Shown here piece by piece: positions 9,608-20,300 of a DNA stretch of 64,000 bases; the first letter of the stretch is position 1; each line of letters starts with the position of its first letter. The notes under the pieces were generated by a model. That model made no database searches, had not been told where the DNA came from, and saw only the letters and a program-made list of their open reading frames with translations. The translations under genes and the position numbers were made by a program. The DNA is from Staphylococcus debuckii (GTDB taxonomy: Bacteria; Bacillota; Bacilli; Staphylococcales; Staphylococcaceae). The DNA is taken from NCBI RefSeq assembly GCF_003718735.1, contig NZ_CP033460.1, positions 186,001 to 250,000 of the forward strand, written 5' to 3'.

Positions 9608-10537
9608 CTATTCTGGTTGTCCTTTTGCATCAAATTTTTCTACGGAGCCATCTGAATTAACAATATATGAACCTGCGAGGTTGCCAGACTTATCAACAAA
9701 TGAAAAGCCCCAGCTTCCATCGCCCTTTTGTTCAGGTTCTTTATACGTATAAGTGCTCGTATCTAGCTTGTGACCTTCGTAGTCTTCCACTTTATCGATT
9801 ACATTAGCACGAGTTACTTTTTCTCCAGAATCTGATGAGCTACTTTCGCTGTCACTGCTTGAATTATCCTCTTTTGGTGCAGGTTCAGCTGATTCTCTAA
9901 AGGTAATAAGATTTGCTACTTGTTGGAAATTTCGGTCTTTATATTGATTATAAAGATCTTTCACATCATATAATCCACCTATATTTACTAGCTGTTGATA
10001 CGGATTAATCCCTTGTGTGCCTGAAATCAATACTTGTGTATCACTCACACCAATAACAACAACTGAAGCCGCTTTAGAATCATTTGAATAATAAAAAGTC
10101 ATATTTTGAGGTGCGTTTGGAATATATTGAGGTACATTATCAACTTTAGATAATTTTAATTGTTGAATCGTACGCTGGATGTTTCCTCCATTTCCGTTTT
10201 GCACATAACTATGATTCAATAACTCGCTAGGAGTAACTGTAAACTCAGCTGATTTTGGTGCATATAATGCTAAAGCGACCTTTTCTTGAGGTGTAAGTTG
10301 GCTTACAGGTTTAACATTTGAGTGTGATTCTTTTTTTGATTCAGAATTTTCATTAGTTTGGTTTTTAGTAGTTGAGCTTGATGTTGATTTTTCATCTTTT
10401 TTCTCAGTCTTTTGATTATCGTCTTTTTTAGACTTCTCTTCATGCTTAGTATCATTGTCCGCTTTCTCTTGTGAACCGCATCCTGCTAATAAAATAGATA
10501 GAGCTGCTGTAGCTGAAAATAAATATTTAAGTTTCAT
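9608..10537 (-). CDS. Lipoprotein, tandem paralogue 1
   Basis: A 309-residue lipoprotein with signal peptide and lipobox LAGC (MKLKYLFSATAALSILLAGC). It shares with the next gene the charged linker, the middle domain (NHSYV, YQQLV, VKDLY) and an almost unchanged C-terminal domain starting at VIDKVEDYEGHKLDTSTY. Only 13 nt separate the two genes, so they form an operon that arose by duplication. Ligand and role are unknown; the C-terminal domain may bind a small molecule or the cell wall. Confidence 0.82.
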   Translation of the reverse strand: MKLKYLFSATAALSILLAGCGSQEKADNDTKHEEKSKKDDNQKTEKKDEKSTSSSTTKNQTNENSESKKESHSNVKPVSQLTPQEKVALALYAPKSAEFTVTPSELLNHSYVQNGNGGNIQRTIQQLKLSKVDNVPQYIPNAPQNMTFYYSNDSKAASVVVIGVSDTQVLISGTQGINPYQQLVNIGGLYDVKDLYNQYKDRNFQQVANLITFRESAEPAPKEDNSSSDSESSSSDSGEKVTRANVIDKVEDYEGHKLDTSTYTYKEPEQKGDGSWGFSFVDKSGNLAGSYIVNSDGSVEKFDAKGQPE

Positions 10538-10640
10538 GTTAGTCTTTCTCCCCTTTTATTGATAGTTAGCATACAACCTTATTATATATAAAAGGGTGGA
10601 CGTATTGTGTACTTCCGTTTAATTTTTTTAAAATAAATAT

Positions 10641-10675
10641 AAAAAAGTCACTCGCCTAATAGTGAATGACTTTTA
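10641..10675 (-). terminator. Terminator of the noc operon
   Basis: On the minus strand AAGTCATTCACT folds with CGAGTGACTT and is followed by six T. It overlaps the last codons of noc. Confidence 0.75.
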
Positions 10676-11515
10676 TCGTTTATAAACTTTAATTTTTATT
10701 TCTAAATAATCATCGTGGTCACGTTCTTTTTGTTCCACATGGATACCGCTTTGTTCTATTTTGTCCAAACTGTTTTGAAGTGTTTCGCGTGCGTTCGTTA
10801 AATCCTTAGCGAACTGAAATGGCTGAGCTTTGACTTTCTCAGGACCGACCATTGACTTAACTCTTGCTTCTGTTTGTTTCACGTTCAAATGTTGATCCAC
10901 AATGGTTTGAACCATGTCTTCTTGCTGCTCAAAAGACAAACTGAGTAACGCTCTCGCATGACGTTCAGTGATTTTACCTTCTGAAAGTTTCTGTTTCGCT
11001 TTAGGTGCAAGTTTCAACAAACGCAGCTTATTAGCAATAAAGCTTTGGCTTTTACCGACACTTTGGGCTAATTCACTTTGCGTTGTATCACCAAGTTCTA
11101 ATAGCTTTTGATATGCTTCAGCTTCTTCAACAGCTGATAAATTTTCACGTTGAATATTTTCAATCAGTGCCACGACAGCAGTTTCTTCATCTGTCATTTC
11201 GCGAATAATAACATCTGCATATGCCATCTGATTTGCATTTAATGCACGAAAACGTCGTTCGCCCGCAATGATTTCAAACATACCTTCTTCAATTGGTCGC
11301 ACAACGATGGGTTGAAGCAGTCCATGTTCTTGAATTGATTCAGCAAGTTCATTGATTTTGTTTGGATCAAAAACTTGTCTTGGCTGATAACGATTCGGTA
11401 CAATGCGCTCTATTTGAATGGATTCAACGTTATTCTTACGTTCTTCTTCTGTGTAGCCTGTGAGATCTTCATCTTTATTTGTTAAACCGAATAGTTTAGA
11501 AAAAGGCTTCTTCAT
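10673..11515 (-). CDS. noc: Nucleoid occlusion protein Noc (ParB family)
   Basis: A 280-residue ParB-family CTP-dependent DNA clamp that binds NBS sites and keeps the division ring off the nucleoid. The amphipathic start MKKPFSKLFGL matches the membrane-targeting helix of Noc. The ParB/Srx domain carries GERRFRA and the CTP-binding stretch ENIQRENLSAVEEA. The HTH reads GKSQSFIANKLRLLKL, the Noc rather than the Spo0J version. A C-terminal dimerisation domain follows. The position beside rsmG, left of oriC, is the classic one for Noc. Spo0J itself is not in the window. Confidence 0.95.
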   Translation of the reverse strand: MKKPFSKLFGLTNKDEDLTGYTEEERKNNVESIQIERIVPNRYQPRQVFDPNKINELAESIQEHGLLQPIVVRPIEEGMFEIIAGERRFRALNANQMAYADVIIREMTDEETAVVALIENIQRENLSAVEEAEAYQKLLELGDTTQSELAQSVGKSQSFIANKLRLLKLAPKAKQKLSEGKITERHARALLSLSFEQQEDMVQTIVDQHLNVKQTEARVKSMVGPEKVKAQPFQFAKDLTNARETLQNSLDKIEQSGIHVEQKERDHDDYLEIKIKVYKR

Positions 11516-11561
11516 AGTCCATTCTCTCCCTCTAAATATACTTATATAGTAATATTTATTT

Positions 11562-12284
11562 TTATTTTAGTAAAGGAGATTTATTAGGCGTACCCGCTTT
11601 ACGTGGATATTTTTTCGGTGTTTTACTACGCTTTGCAATAATAATCATTTGGCGTTCACCTGCATCACCAGGTAATTCAAATGTTTCAACCGCTTCTACT
11701 CTTCCACCGAACACACCAATACCAAATCGAGCTTCCTCTAATTCTTCTTCACCTTTAGCAGATTTCATCGCAATAAAGTGACCGCCTGTCTTCACTAACG
11801 GCAAGCATAGTTCGCTTAAGACTGAAAGACGCGCTACAGCACGTGCTGTAACAATATCATAAGACTCCCGGTTGTCTCCTCTGAAGTTGCCAAAATTCTC
11901 TGCACGTTCATGAACAAAACTGACACCGCGCAAATCTAAAGCATCAGCAAGATGATTTAAGAATTGAATACGTTTATTTAAAGAATCTACAATCGTCACT
12001 TTTAATTGCGGAAAAACAATTTTTAAAGGAATACTTGGGAAGCCGGCACCTGCGCCGACATCACAAATACTCAATTCTTGATTCATATCCATGAAAAATG
12101 CTGCAGTGATGGAGTCATAAAAGTGCTTTAAATAAACGCCTTCTTCATCAGTAATGCTTGTTAAGTTCATCTTTTCATTCCACTCTACAAGCTTTTCATA
12201 GTAAGTTTGAAACTGCTGTTTTTGTGTATCACTTAATGTTATGTCATGTTCTTCAAGCTTCTCAGCCAGCCATTCAACATTCAT
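11562..12284 (-). CDS. rsmG: 16S rRNA (guanine-527-N7) methyltransferase
   Basis: This 240-residue SAM-dependent methyltransferase modifies G527 in the 530 loop of 16S rRNA. The SAM site is the glycine-rich stretch [16 protein letters not shown], followed by the acidic VDSLNKR. The C-terminus ends in a basic tail. Its ATG directly follows the mnmG stop codon, so the two genes are translationally coupled. Loss of RsmG gives low-level streptomycin resistance in other bacteria. Confidence 0.97.
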   Translation of the reverse strand: MNVEWLAEKLEEHDITLSDTQKQQFQTYYEKLVEWNEKMNLTSITDEEGVYLKHFYDSITAAFFMDMNQELSICDVGAGAGFPSIPLKIVFPQLKVTIVDSLNKRIQFLNHLADALDLRGVSFVHERAENFGNFRGDNRESYDIVTARAVARLSVLSELCLPLVKTGGHFIAMKSAKGEEELEEARFGIGVFGGRVEAVETFELPGDAGERQMIIIAKRSKTPKKYPRKAGTPNKSPLLK

Positions 12285-14159
12285 CTATTTCACCCTTTCA
12301 AGTTTTCCTTGTTCTAAATATACAAGTAAAATTGAAATATCAGCAGGATTAACACCTGAAATACGTGAAGCTTGTGCAATATTCAATGGTTTGACTTCAG
12401 CTAATTTTTCTCTTGCTTCACTTGCTAAGCTGTCAATTTTACTATAGTCCAAATCATGTGGAATTTTTTTCTGTTCCATACGTTTTACTTTTTCAACTTG
12501 TTGCAATGATTTATTGATATAACCTTCGTATTTCGTTTGAATTTCTACTTGTTCTTCAACATCTGGAGAAATTTGATGTTTTTCTTCTAAGATATCTAAA
12601 ATAGCTTGATAATCCATTTCCGGACGGCGTAGTAATTCAATTGCTAGAATGCCGTCTTTAAGTGGTGAACCGTTATGAGCTTTGATGACTTCTTGTGTAT
12701 GCTCATTAGGTTTAATACGAACGTTAGCCAAGCGTTCTTTTTCCGCTTCAATTTGATCTCGTTTCGCATTGAAACGTGCGTAACGTTCATCTGAAATTAA
12801 ACCGATTTCATGACCTAAGTCAGTTAAACGTAAGTCTGCATTGTCGTGGCGCAATAATAAACGATATTCGGCACGTGAAGTTAATAAACGATAAGGTTCG
12901 TTTGTACCTTTAGTGACAAGGTCATCAATTAGTACGCCGATATAGGCATCTGAACGGCTTAAGACTACTTCGTTTTCTCCGAGCACTCTGCCGGCAGCAT
13001 TAATACCTGCCATAATACCTTGACCAGCCGCTTCTTCATAGCCTGAAGTACCGTTAATTTGACCAGCTGTATATAAGTTTTTAATTTTCTTAGTTTCTAA
13101 TGTCGGCCATAATTGAGTCGGTACAATCGCATCATATTCAATTGCATAGCCTGCACGCATCATATCTGCTTTTTCTAAACCTTCTATAGTTTGAAGCATT
13201 TCGCGTTGTACATGTTCAGGCAAGCTTGTTGATAAGCCTTGAACATAAACTTCGTTAGTATCGCGGCCTTCAGGTTCTAAGAACAATTGATGACGCGGTT
13301 TATCGTTGAAACGTACATATTTATCTTCAATTGAAGGGCAATAACGTGGGCCAGTACCTTTAATCATACCTGAATACATTGCAGATAAATGTAAATTATC
13401 ATCAATTACTTGGTGTGTTTTAGCATTCGTATAAGTCAACCAGCAAGGAAGTTGGTCTAAAATATATTCAGTTGTGTCGAAACTGAATGCACGGCCTACA
13501 TCATCACCTGGTTGAATTTCTGTTTTGCTGTAATCAATCGTTTTAGCGTTTACACGTGGCGGTGTTCCAGTTTTGAAACGTACAATGTCAAAGCCAAGTT
13601 CGCGTAAGTTGTCTGCTAAAGTAACAGATGGTAATTGATGGTTAGGACCGCTTGAATATTTCAAGTTTCCTAAAATGATTTCTCCGCGTAAGAACGTACC
13701 AGTAGTAATCACCACTGCTTGTGCACGGTATTCTGTACCGATATTCGTACGTACACCTTTAATTTCATCATCTTCAATGATTAAATCGTCTACCATACCT
13801 TGCATCAGATGCAAGTTCTCTTCATCTTCTAACACGCGTTTCATTTCTTTTTGATATAACACTTTATCCGCTTGGGCTCTCAATGCGCGGACAGCAGGAC
13901 CTTTACCTGTGTTCAACATACGCATTTGAATATGTGTTCTATCAATTGTTTTAGCCATTTGACCGCCAAGTGCATCAATTTCACGTACTACAATACCTTT
14001 GGCCGGTCCGCCTACTGATGGATTACATGGCATAAACCCAACATTATCTAAATTAATTGTCAGCATTAAAGTTTTAGCACCACGTCTTGCAGAAGCTAAA
14101 CCTGCTTCAATTCCTGCATGTCCAGCACCGATGACAATTACATCATAATCCAAACTCAT
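12285..14159 (-). CDS. mnmG: tRNA uridine 5-carboxymethylaminomethyl modification enzyme, FAD subunit
   Basis: A 624-residue FAD protein (older name GidA) that works with MnmE to install the (c)mnm5 group on wobble U34 of several tRNAs. The FAD-binding motif [12 protein letters not shown] is at residues 10-21. The conserved [12 protein letters not shown] and the C-terminal GidA-associated domain that docks MnmE are present. It lies 15 nt after mnmE in the order mnmE-mnmG-rsmG. Confidence 0.98.
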   Translation of the reverse strand: MSLDYDVIVIGAGHAGIEAGLASARRGAKTLMLTINLDNVGFMPCNPSVGGPAKGIVVREIDALGGQMAKTIDRTHIQMRMLNTGKGPAVRALRAQADKVLYQKEMKRVLEDEENLHLMQGMVDDLIIEDDEIKGVRTNIGTEYRAQAVVITTGTFLRGEIILGNLKYSSGPNHQLPSVTLADNLRELGFDIVRFKTGTPPRVNAKTIDYSKTEIQPGDDVGRAFSFDTTEYILDQLPCWLTYTNAKTHQVIDDNLHLSAMYSGMIKGTGPRYCPSIEDKYVRFNDKPRHQLFLEPEGRDTNEVYVQGLSTSLPEHVQREMLQTIEGLEKADMMRAGYAIEYDAIVPTQLWPTLETKKIKNLYTAGQINGTSGYEEAAGQGIMAGINAAGRVLGENEVVLSRSDAYIGVLIDDLVTKGTNEPYRLLTSRAEYRLLLRHDNADLRLTDLGHEIGLISDERYARFNAKRDQIEAEKERLANVRIKPNEHTQEVIKAHNGSPLKDGILAIELLRRPEMDYQAILDILEEKHQISPDVEEQVEIQTKYEGYINKSLQQVEKVKRMEQKKIPHDLDYSKIDSLASEAREKLAEVKPLNIAQASRISGVNPADISILLVYLEQGKLERVK

Positions 14160-14174
14160 TTTTTGACCTCCTTA

Positions 14175-15557
14175 TTATTTTCCGAGACAGAACTGACTGA
14201 ACAATTGATCAATCAATTCGTCGCTTGCACTTTCTCCGATAATTTCTCCTAATATTTGCCAAGTTCTTGTTAAGTCAATTTGTACCATATCCATAGGCAC
14301 ACCCGCTTCAGCTGCATCTATTGCATCTTGAATCGCGTTTCTGGCTTGTTTCAACAATGAGATATGACGTGAATTAGAAACATAAGTCATATCTTGGTTC
14401 TGTACTTCTCCGCCAAAGAATAAATCGCGAATTTGCTCTTCCAATTGATCGATACCTTCTTGTTTCAACATAGAAGTTTCAATTACTGGCATATCACCGA
14501 CCATCGCTTTAACTTCCTCTAAATCTAAATGCTGTTCAAGATCAGTTTTATTCACAATAATAATAGCGTCTTCATTTTTAATCACTTCATATAATTTACG
14601 GTCTTCTTCTGTCAGTGACTCGTTATAGTTAAGTACAAATAAGATTAAATCAGCCTCGCTTAATGCTTTGCGTGAGCGTTCTACACCGATTTTTTCTACA
14701 ATATCTTCAGTTTCACGAATACCCGCTGTATCAACTAAACGTAATGGTACGCCGCGTACATTGACGTATTCTTCTAAGACGTCCCTCGTAGTACCAGCAA
14801 CTTCTGTAACAATCGCTTTATTATCTTGAATTAAATTATTAAGCATAGAAGACTTGCCTACGTTCGGCTTACCTACAATTACTGTAGATAATCCCTCTCG
14901 CATAATCTTACCTTGAGTTCCAGTAGCTAACAGTTTCTCAATATCTGCTTTAATTTCTTTAGACTGCTTTAATAAGAACTCAGTTGTCGCATCTTCCACA
15001 TCATCATATTCTGGATAATCAATATTCACTTCAACTTGAGCTAAGATTTCCAAAATCGATTGACGTTGACGTTTAATCATATCACTTAAACGACCTTCAA
15101 TTTGATTCATCGCAACTTTAGACGCCCGGTCAGTCTTAGAACGAATAAAGTCCATTACTGCTTCAGCTTGAGATAAATCAATTCTGCCATTTAAGAATGC
15201 ACGTTTTGTATATTCACCAGGCTCGGCTAATCTTGCGCCATATGACATCGTCAATTCTAAAATATGGTTGATAGTTAAAATACCGCCGTGACAGTTAATT
15301 TCAACAATATCTTCTCTGGTGAATGTTTTCGGTGCCCGCAGCACAGATACCATAACTTCTTCCACTACTTCATTCGTTTCCGGATTTACGATATGCCCAT
15401 AATTAATAGTATGAGATTCAACCTCGGCTAACGGTTTCTTTCCTTTATATAATTTATCCGTAATTTCGACAGCTTCTTTACCTGAAAGTCTGACGATTCC
15501 GATTGCGCCCTCACCCATTGGAGTAGAAATGCTTGTAATCGTATCTAAATCCATCAT
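14175..15557 (-). CDS. mnmE: tRNA modification GTPase
   Basis: A 460-residue GTPase (older name TrmE) with an N-terminal tetrahydrofolate-binding domain, a helical domain and an inserted G domain: GKPNVGKSS (P-loop), TTRD (G2), DTAG (G3) and NKTD (G4). The C-terminal modification motif is FCLGK, where most family members have FCIGK; the catalytic cysteine is kept. Two consecutive ATG codons are possible. The second gives 459 residues as in S. aureus, while GAGGAGG is closer to the first. Confidence 0.97.
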   Translation of the reverse strand: MMDLDTITSISTPMGEGAIGIVRLSGKEAVEITDKLYKGKKPLAEVESHTINYGHIVNPETNEVVEEVMVSVLRAPKTFTREDIVEINCHGGILTINHILELTMSYGARLAEPGEYTKRAFLNGRIDLSQAEAVMDFIRSKTDRASKVAMNQIEGRLSDMIKRQRQSILEILAQVEVNIDYPEYDDVEDATTEFLLKQSKEIKADIEKLLATGTQGKIMREGLSTVIVGKPNVGKSSMLNNLIQDNKAIVTEVAGTTRDVLEEYVNVRGVPLRLVDTAGIRETEDIVEKIGVERSRKALSEADLILFVLNYNESLTEEDRKLYEVIKNEDAIIIVNKTDLEQHLDLEEVKAMVGDMPVIETSMLKQEGIDQLEEQIRDLFFGGEVQNQDMTYVSNSRHISLLKQARNAIQDAIDAAEAGVPMDMVQIDLTRTWQILGEIIGESASDELIDQLFSQFCLGK

Positions 15558-15686
15558 GCTGCTTCGCCTCCTCTGCTTAATTTTCTAACTCTATAATTGT
15601 AAAGACTTTTGTTGTAAATTGCTACATATGTGTTCTAATTCCTTTAAGTTAGTCTTACGTTTGTCTTACCTAAGACTTCGGTTAGT

Positions 15687-16043
15687 CTACTTTATTCTCT
15701 TATTGAATAATTTTGCAATTTTCAACACGTGTTCTAAACTCTTTTGAATTTCTAATGTCGTCATATTTTTAGCAGGATGTCTCGCAATAACGATTATATT
15801 TCTAGGCAATATATCATTTTTATGTACTTTAAAATTTTCTCTGATTGCCCTTTTAATACGATTGCGTGTAACCGCATTACCCAACTTCTTTGAAACACTA
15901 ATACCTAATTTGAAATGAGTCAATCCCTTGTCCGGTATCATATAAATAACAAACTGACGATTTGCTACGGATTTTCCTCTTCTATATATCATTTGGAAAT
16001 CGCTGTTCTTCTTAATACGGTATGGTTTTTCCACTTCCATCAC
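15687..16043 (-). CDS. rnpA: Ribonuclease P protein component
   Basis: A small basic protein of 117-118 residues that assists RNase P RNA in 5' tRNA maturation. The RNR signature RNRIKRAIRENF and the start YRIKKNSDFQ are typical. The first possible codon is GTG at 16043, directly followed by ATG at 16040; the ATG form equals the S. aureus length. The Shine-Dalgarno sequence is weak (AGTGAG), which suits a low-copy subunit following the abundant rpmH message. Confidence 0.96.
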   Translation of the reverse strand: MMEVEKPYRIKKNSDFQMIYRRGKSVANRQFVIYMIPDKGLTHFKLGISVSKKLGNAVTRNRIKRAIRENFKVHKNDILPRNIIVIARHPAKNMTTLEIQKSLEHVLKIAKLFNKRIK

Positions 16044-16145
16044 TCACTTATATATTCTTATTTACTCCCCTACCCTGCTGCTCACCTGCAGTGCAAGGAA
16101 TGCACCTTAAAGGTTCCAACTTAGCCTTCTTTTTAGGATTTAAAG

Positions 16146-16176
16146 CAAAAAAAAGACCACTGATAGGTCAGTGATC
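16146..16176 (-). terminator. Terminator or attenuator after rpmH
   Basis: On the minus strand GATCACTGACC pairs with TCAGTGGTC and is followed by eight T. Between rpmH and rnpA, it probably lowers rnpA relative to rpmH. Confidence 0.85.
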
Positions 16177-16314
16177 TTATGCTGATAAAACTTTACGGCC
16201 TTTACGACGACGACGCGCTAATACTTTACGGCCGTTTTTAGTGCTCATGCGTTTTCTGAAACCATGAACTTTACTGTGTTTACGTTTATTTGGTTGATAA
16301 GTACGTTTTACCAT
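16177..16314 (-). CDS. rpmH: 50S ribosomal protein L34
   Basis: A 45-residue, very basic protein beginning [19 protein letters not shown] and ending [11 protein letters not shown], the universal L34 sequence. ATG has GGAGGTG 9 nt upstream. It lies at the expected place between oriC and rnpA and is transcribed away from the origin. Confidence 0.98.
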
Positions 16315-16482
16315 GTAAAAACACCTCCATATTGATTCTTCTTTTCATTTATAGTCGCTTTCTCACATTTACATTAATGAGATTTCTTGGAAAAAGATCT
16401 GCATCTTCAGCCTATTTACATATAACTGAGATATTACAGACTTTCCGCCAAGCTGCTCCGTATGAATCTACGGTGTCGTTGA

Positions 16483-16512
16483 GAGGTCAGAACTCGCTGA
16501 AAGTTCCTCCTC
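16483..16512 (-). other. Hairpin in the rpmH leader region
   Basis: On the minus strand GAGG...AACT pairs with AGTT...CCTC around a 7-nt loop, about 170 nt upstream of rpmH. It may be part of the long rpmH 5' leader. The rest of 16315-16600 shows no gene. Confidence 0.35.
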
Positions 16513-16599
16513 GCTTAGTTAAATTAATAAATATCTTAGTCATAATTCAAGCAACTACTAAAATATAACAAATTCAACCTTATAAAGCAAGTACATTTT

Positions 16600-16956
16600 A
16601 AGTGTCATCTCTCAATAAAGTTATCCACTTATACACAATATAAACGTGACATTCTGTGGATAAATATGTTACGATACACAGACTCTTACACATAAAACCA
16701 ACATATCCACATAGGTTTGACAGAAAATAATGTTAATAAGTATAATTATGTGGATAAGTCCTGTAAACTTTGCTAGGACTCTATTTATTACGTTTATTTA
16801 TTAACATTTTCCTTGTGGTTAATTACGCTGCATGAAAAGTTATCCACCGATTGTGATTAACTTGTGGATAATTATTAACATGCTGTGTATTGGATTATCC
16901 ACTGGATGTGATTTTGTGAATAAGTCTAAAAAAATTTATAGAAAGATGGAGTTTAT
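16600..16956. other. oriC, upstream DnaA-box cluster (dnaA promoter region)
   Basis: Perfect DnaA boxes (TTATCCACA or its complement) lie at 16655-16663, 16749-16757 and 16863-16871. One-mismatch copies are at 16621-16629, 16629-16637, 16703-16711, 16840-16848, 16895-16903 and 16915-16923. Set in AT-rich DNA between rpmH and dnaA, this is the incA/incB-like half of a bipartite Bacillus-type origin, and probably also the site where DnaA represses its own gene. No coding sequence is seen. Confidence 0.95.
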
Positions 16957-18318
16957 ATGTCAAAAAAAGAAATTTGGGACAAAGTTCTGGAATTGGCAAA
17001 AAGTGAATTGACCCCGATCAGCTATAATACTTGGTTCGATCCTCCGAAAACAGAGTTGATCGATATTCAAGAAAATACAGCACTTATTTTGGTTGAATCA
17101 AATTTTGTTCAAGATTTTCTGAAAAAGCAATACACAGATATCGTGGCAGATTTATTCGAAAAAGCTATCGGAACTAAATTGATGCCTAATTTTGTGATTG
17201 AAGAAGATTTAACTTCTGACAAACAACTTAAAGATTCTGCTAAAGCAAAAACTGAATCTAAACCCGATGTACAACCGCTTCAAAACACTAGCGAAGACCA
17301 ATTCAATGTACATAATACGTTCGAAACTTTTGTCATCGGTCCCGGCAACCGCTTCCCGCATGCTGCAAGTTTGGCAGTAGCCGAAGCACCGGCCAAAGCT
17401 TACAATCCACTTTTTATTTATGGTGGTGTTGGTTTAGGAAAAACCCATTTGATGCATGCTATCGGTCATTATGTTTTAGAAAATAATCATGATGCCAAAG
17501 TCATTTATACATCAAGTGAGAAATTCACGAATGAATTCATTAAATCTATTCGTGACAATGAAACCGAGCAATTCCGCGAAAAATATCGTAATATCGATGT
17601 GCTGCTCATTGATGATATTCAATTCATTCAAAACAAAGAACAGACACAAGAAGAATTTTTCCATACCTTTAATGATTTACATCAAACCGGAAAACAAATT
17701 GTGATTTCCAGTGATCGTCCACCTAAAGAAATTGCAAAATTGGAAGACCGCCTGCGTTCACGCTTTGAATGGGGCTTAATTGTAGATATTACGCCACCAG
17801 ATTACGAAACAAGAATGGCCATTCTTCAGAAGAAATTAGAAGAAGAAGATGTGGATATTCCACTCGAATCACTCACTTATATCGCCAACCAAATTCAATC
17901 CAACATTCGTGAATTAGAAGGCGCGCTCACTCGTGTAATCGCCTATTCAAGATTGCAAAATGAATCGATTACCACCGAGCTGACTGCTGAAGCATTGAAA
18001 GATATTATCCAAACTCCAAAATCTAAAAAAATAACAATTCAAGATATTCAAAAAGTGGTAGGTCAATACTATAACGTGCGACTTGAAGACTTTGCTGCTA
18101 AAAAACGTACTAAATCAATTGCCTATCCAAGACAAATAGCAATGTATCTCTCTCGAGAGTTAACTGATTTTTCACTTCCGAAAATCGGAGAAGAATTCGG
18201 TGGTCGTGATCATACAACTGTGATTCATGCACATATGAAGATTCAAACAGATATGTCGGAAGACCCTATTTTTAAACAAGAAGTAGAAAATTTAGAAAAA
18301 GAAATACGAAATCAGTAA
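16957..18318 (+). CDS. dnaA: Chromosomal replication initiator DnaA
   Basis: This 453-residue AAA+ protein binds DnaA boxes, forms the filament that melts oriC and loads the helicase. Domain I (helicase and regulator contacts) covers residues 1-80, and domain II is a short linker. Domain III has Walker A GGVGLGKT (156-163) and Walker B LLIDD (216-220). Domain IV has the signature [17 protein letters not shown] follows AAAGATGGAG. DnaA boxes on both sides fit autoregulation. Confidence 0.99.
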   Translation: MSKKEIWDKVLELAKSELTPISYNTWFDPPKTELIDIQENTALILVESNFVQDFLKKQYTDIVADLFEKAIGTKLMPNFVIEEDLTSDKQLKDSAKAKTESKPDVQPLQNTSEDQFNVHNTFETFVIGPGNRFPHAASLAVAEAPAKAYNPLFIYGGVGLGKTHLMHAIGHYVLENNHDAKVIYTSSEKFTNEFIKSIRDNETEQFREKYRNIDVLLIDDIQFIQNKEQTQEEFFHTFNDLHQTGKQIVISSDRPPKEIAKLEDRLRSRFEWGLIVDITPPDYETRMAILQKKLEEEDVDIPLESLTYIANQIQSNIRELEGALTRVIAYSRLQNESITTELTAEALKDIIQTPKSKKITIQDIQKVVGQYYNVRLEDFAAKKRTKSIAYPRQIAMYLSRELTDFSLPKIGEEFGGRDHTTVIHAHMKIQTDMSEDPIFKQEVENLEKEIRNQ

Positions 18319-18402
18319 ACATTAAGAATGATTTACTAAGGAAATCGGGTAAAATGGAGTGGAAATGTAAAACTGTTATATTACAGAAGCTGAAAAACAA
18401 AT

Positions 18403-18520
18403 TGGGGATAATATGAAAAAGTTATACACACCATACACAGTTTATCCACATGTGTATAACTTAGCACATCAAGGTTTTCTCGAGTTATCCACTAATCCAC
18501 AGCCCCTACTACTATTACTA
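18403..18520 (+). other. oriC, downstream half: DnaA boxes plus basal unwinding system with DnaA-trios
   Basis: DnaA boxes at 18403-18411 (one mismatch), 18422-18430, 18442-18450 (perfect), 18451-18459, 18485-18493 and 18493-18501 lead into a short GC-rich block (18502-18506). CTACTACTATTACTA (18506-18520) follows. Read 3' to 5' on the complementary strand this is GAT-GAT-GAT-AAT-GAT, five DnaA-trios as defined in Bacillus subtilis. AT-rich DNA follows. This is the likely melting site of the chromosome. Confidence 0.93.
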
Positions 18521-18576
18521 CGATTTTAAAACCTATATAATTAATTTATAAACGACTGGAAGGAGTTTAATAAATC

Positions 18577-19713
18577 ATGATGGAATTCACGATTCAAAGA
18601 GACTATTTCATAAACCAATTAAACGACACATTAAAAGCCATTTCACCAAGAACAACTTTACCGATTTTAACAGGTATTAAAATTGACGCTAAAGAAGATG
18701 GCATCGTTCTTACAGGATCAGATTCAGAAATATCAATTGAAATTTCAATACCTAAACAAGTAGATGGCGAAGAGATTGTCACTATTTCAGAAACAGGTTC
18801 AGTAGTACTTCCTGGTCGTTTCTTTGTAGATATTATTAAAAAATTACCAGGAAAAGATGTTAAGCTTTCAACAAATGCACAATTCCAAACTTTAATTACT
18901 TCAGGACATTCAGAATTTAATTTAAGCGGCTTAGATCCAGATCAATATCCTTTATTACCGCAAGTTTCCCAAGATGATGCAATTCAATTACCAATCAAAG
19001 TCTTGAAAAACGTCATTGCACAAACTAACTTCGCTGTGTCCACCTCAGAAACACGGCCAGTTTTAACTGGTGTGAACTGGTTGATTCAAGATAATGAATT
19101 AATATGCACTGCTACAGATTCACATCGCTTAGCTGTAAGAAAACTAAAATTAGAAGATGAGGATATTGAAAATAAAAATGTCATCATTCCTGGTAAGGCA
19201 TTAGCCGAGCTAAATAAAATCGTTTCTGATTCAGAAGATGACATTAATATTTTCTTTGCATCTAACCAAGTATTATTCAAAGTTGGCCATATTAATTTCA
19301 TATCACGTCTGCTTGAAGGACATTATCCAGATACTTCACGCTTGTTCCCTGAGAATTACGAAACAAAAATCGAAATGAGCAATAGTGATTTCTATCACGC
19401 GATTGATCGTGCTTCTTTACTTGCACGTGAAGGCGGCAATAACGTAATTAAATTAAGCACTGGCAATGAAGAAGTTGAACTTTCTTCTACTTCTCCTGAA
19501 ATCGGTACTGTAAAAGAAGAAGTTAATGCAAATGAAGTTGAAGGCAGCAACTTGAAAATCTCTTTCAACTCTAAATACATGATGGACGCACTTAAAGCAA
19601 TCGATAGTGATGAAGTTGATGTAGAGTTCTTCGGAACAATGAAACCTTTCACTTTAAAACCAAAAGATGACGATTCAGTCGTGCAATTAATTCTTCCAAT
19701 CAGAACTTACTAA
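18577..19713 (+). CDS. dnaN: DNA polymerase III sliding clamp (beta)
   Basis: A 378-residue clamp made of three similar domains that dimerises into a ring around DNA and tethers replicative polymerases. The C-terminus LILPIRTY and the stretch SRLLEGHYPDT are typical and line the peptide-binding cleft. It starts MMEFTI as in S. aureus, with GGAAGGAG upstream. A strong terminator follows. Confidence 0.98.
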   Translation: MMEFTIQRDYFINQLNDTLKAISPRTTLPILTGIKIDAKEDGIVLTGSDSEISIEISIPKQVDGEEIVTISETGSVVLPGRFFVDIIKKLPGKDVKLSTNAQFQTLITSGHSEFNLSGLDPDQYPLLPQVSQDDAIQLPIKVLKNVIAQTNFAVSTSETRPVLTGVNWLIQDNELICTATDSHRLAVRKLKLEDEDIENKNVIIPGKALAELNKIVSDSEDDINIFFASNQVLFKVGHINFISRLLEGHYPDTSRLFPENYETKIEMSNSDFYHAIDRASLLAREGGNNVIKLSTGNEEVELSSTSPEIGTVKEEVNANEVEGSNLKISFNSKYMMDALKAIDSDEVDVEFFGTMKPFTLKPKDDDSVVQLILPIRTY

Positions 19714-19746
19714 ATTCGTAAAAATAAAAGGTGACACCATTAAAAA

Positions 19747-19784
19747 ATAAGCGGAAACCCTCTTTGGGTTTCCGCTTATTTTAA
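19747..19784 (+). terminator. Terminator after dnaN
   Basis: AATAAGCGGAAACCC pairs with GGGTTTCCGCTTATT, followed by T-rich DNA. The following stretch to 20060 is AT-rich without a gene; TATAAT at 20035-20040 is a probable -10 for yaaA. Confidence 0.9.
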
Positions 19785-20075
19785 TTTCACCTGAATCATT
19801 TTCAAATTTTACTCAGAAATCAATTTTAAAGTATCTCAGACTTCACAGAACGTTCTTGATTTATTTATTGGATAAAATAGTCATCTTTAAATTAAAAAAC
19901 GCTGACGGCTTTTAAAATGCAAAATATAAATCAGAACCTTGTAAATTCTACATTTTCTATAAAAAGTTGAATAATATAAGCGAAACTGCCTAGAAACTAG
20001 CCTCTAATACATGAAATTTACGACAAAAAAAGGTATAATATATTAATGACCTTATAAAGAAATGGAGTGAGTAAT

Positions 20076-20300
20076 TTGGTTGAAAAAATCATGGTTGAAG
20101 GTGAAATTACTTTAGGACAATTTTTAAAAACTGAAGGAATTATTGAATCTGGCGGACAAGCAAAATGGTTCTTAAAAGAATTTGATGTGTATCTGAATGG
20201 TGAACGCGAAACACGTCGCGGCAAAAAACTAGAAGAAGGCGATCAAATTGATATTCCGGAAGTTGGTTCGTTTGTAATTGCTCAACAAGGTGACCAATGA
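20076..20300 (+). CDS. yaaA: S4-domain RNA-binding protein YaaA
   Basis: A 74-residue protein made almost wholly of one S4 RNA-binding domain ([27 protein letters not shown]). In B. subtilis the homologue (RlbA) is linked to 50S ribosome assembly. The start is TTG 20076, because GGAG (20064-20067) lies 8 nt before it; the GTG at 20067 overlaps that Shine-Dalgarno sequence. The stop overlaps the recF start (ATGA). Confidence 0.92.
   Translation: MVEKIMVEGEITLGQFLKTEGIIESGGQAKWFLKEFDVYLNGERETRRGKKLEEGDQIDIPEVGSFVIAQQGDQ

Noticed and set aside
10600..16956. parS or Noc-binding sites near noc and oriC
   Set aside because: I looked for TGTTCCACGTGAAACA-like and ATTTCCCGGGAAAT-like palindromes and saw none convincing by eye; a pattern search would settle it.
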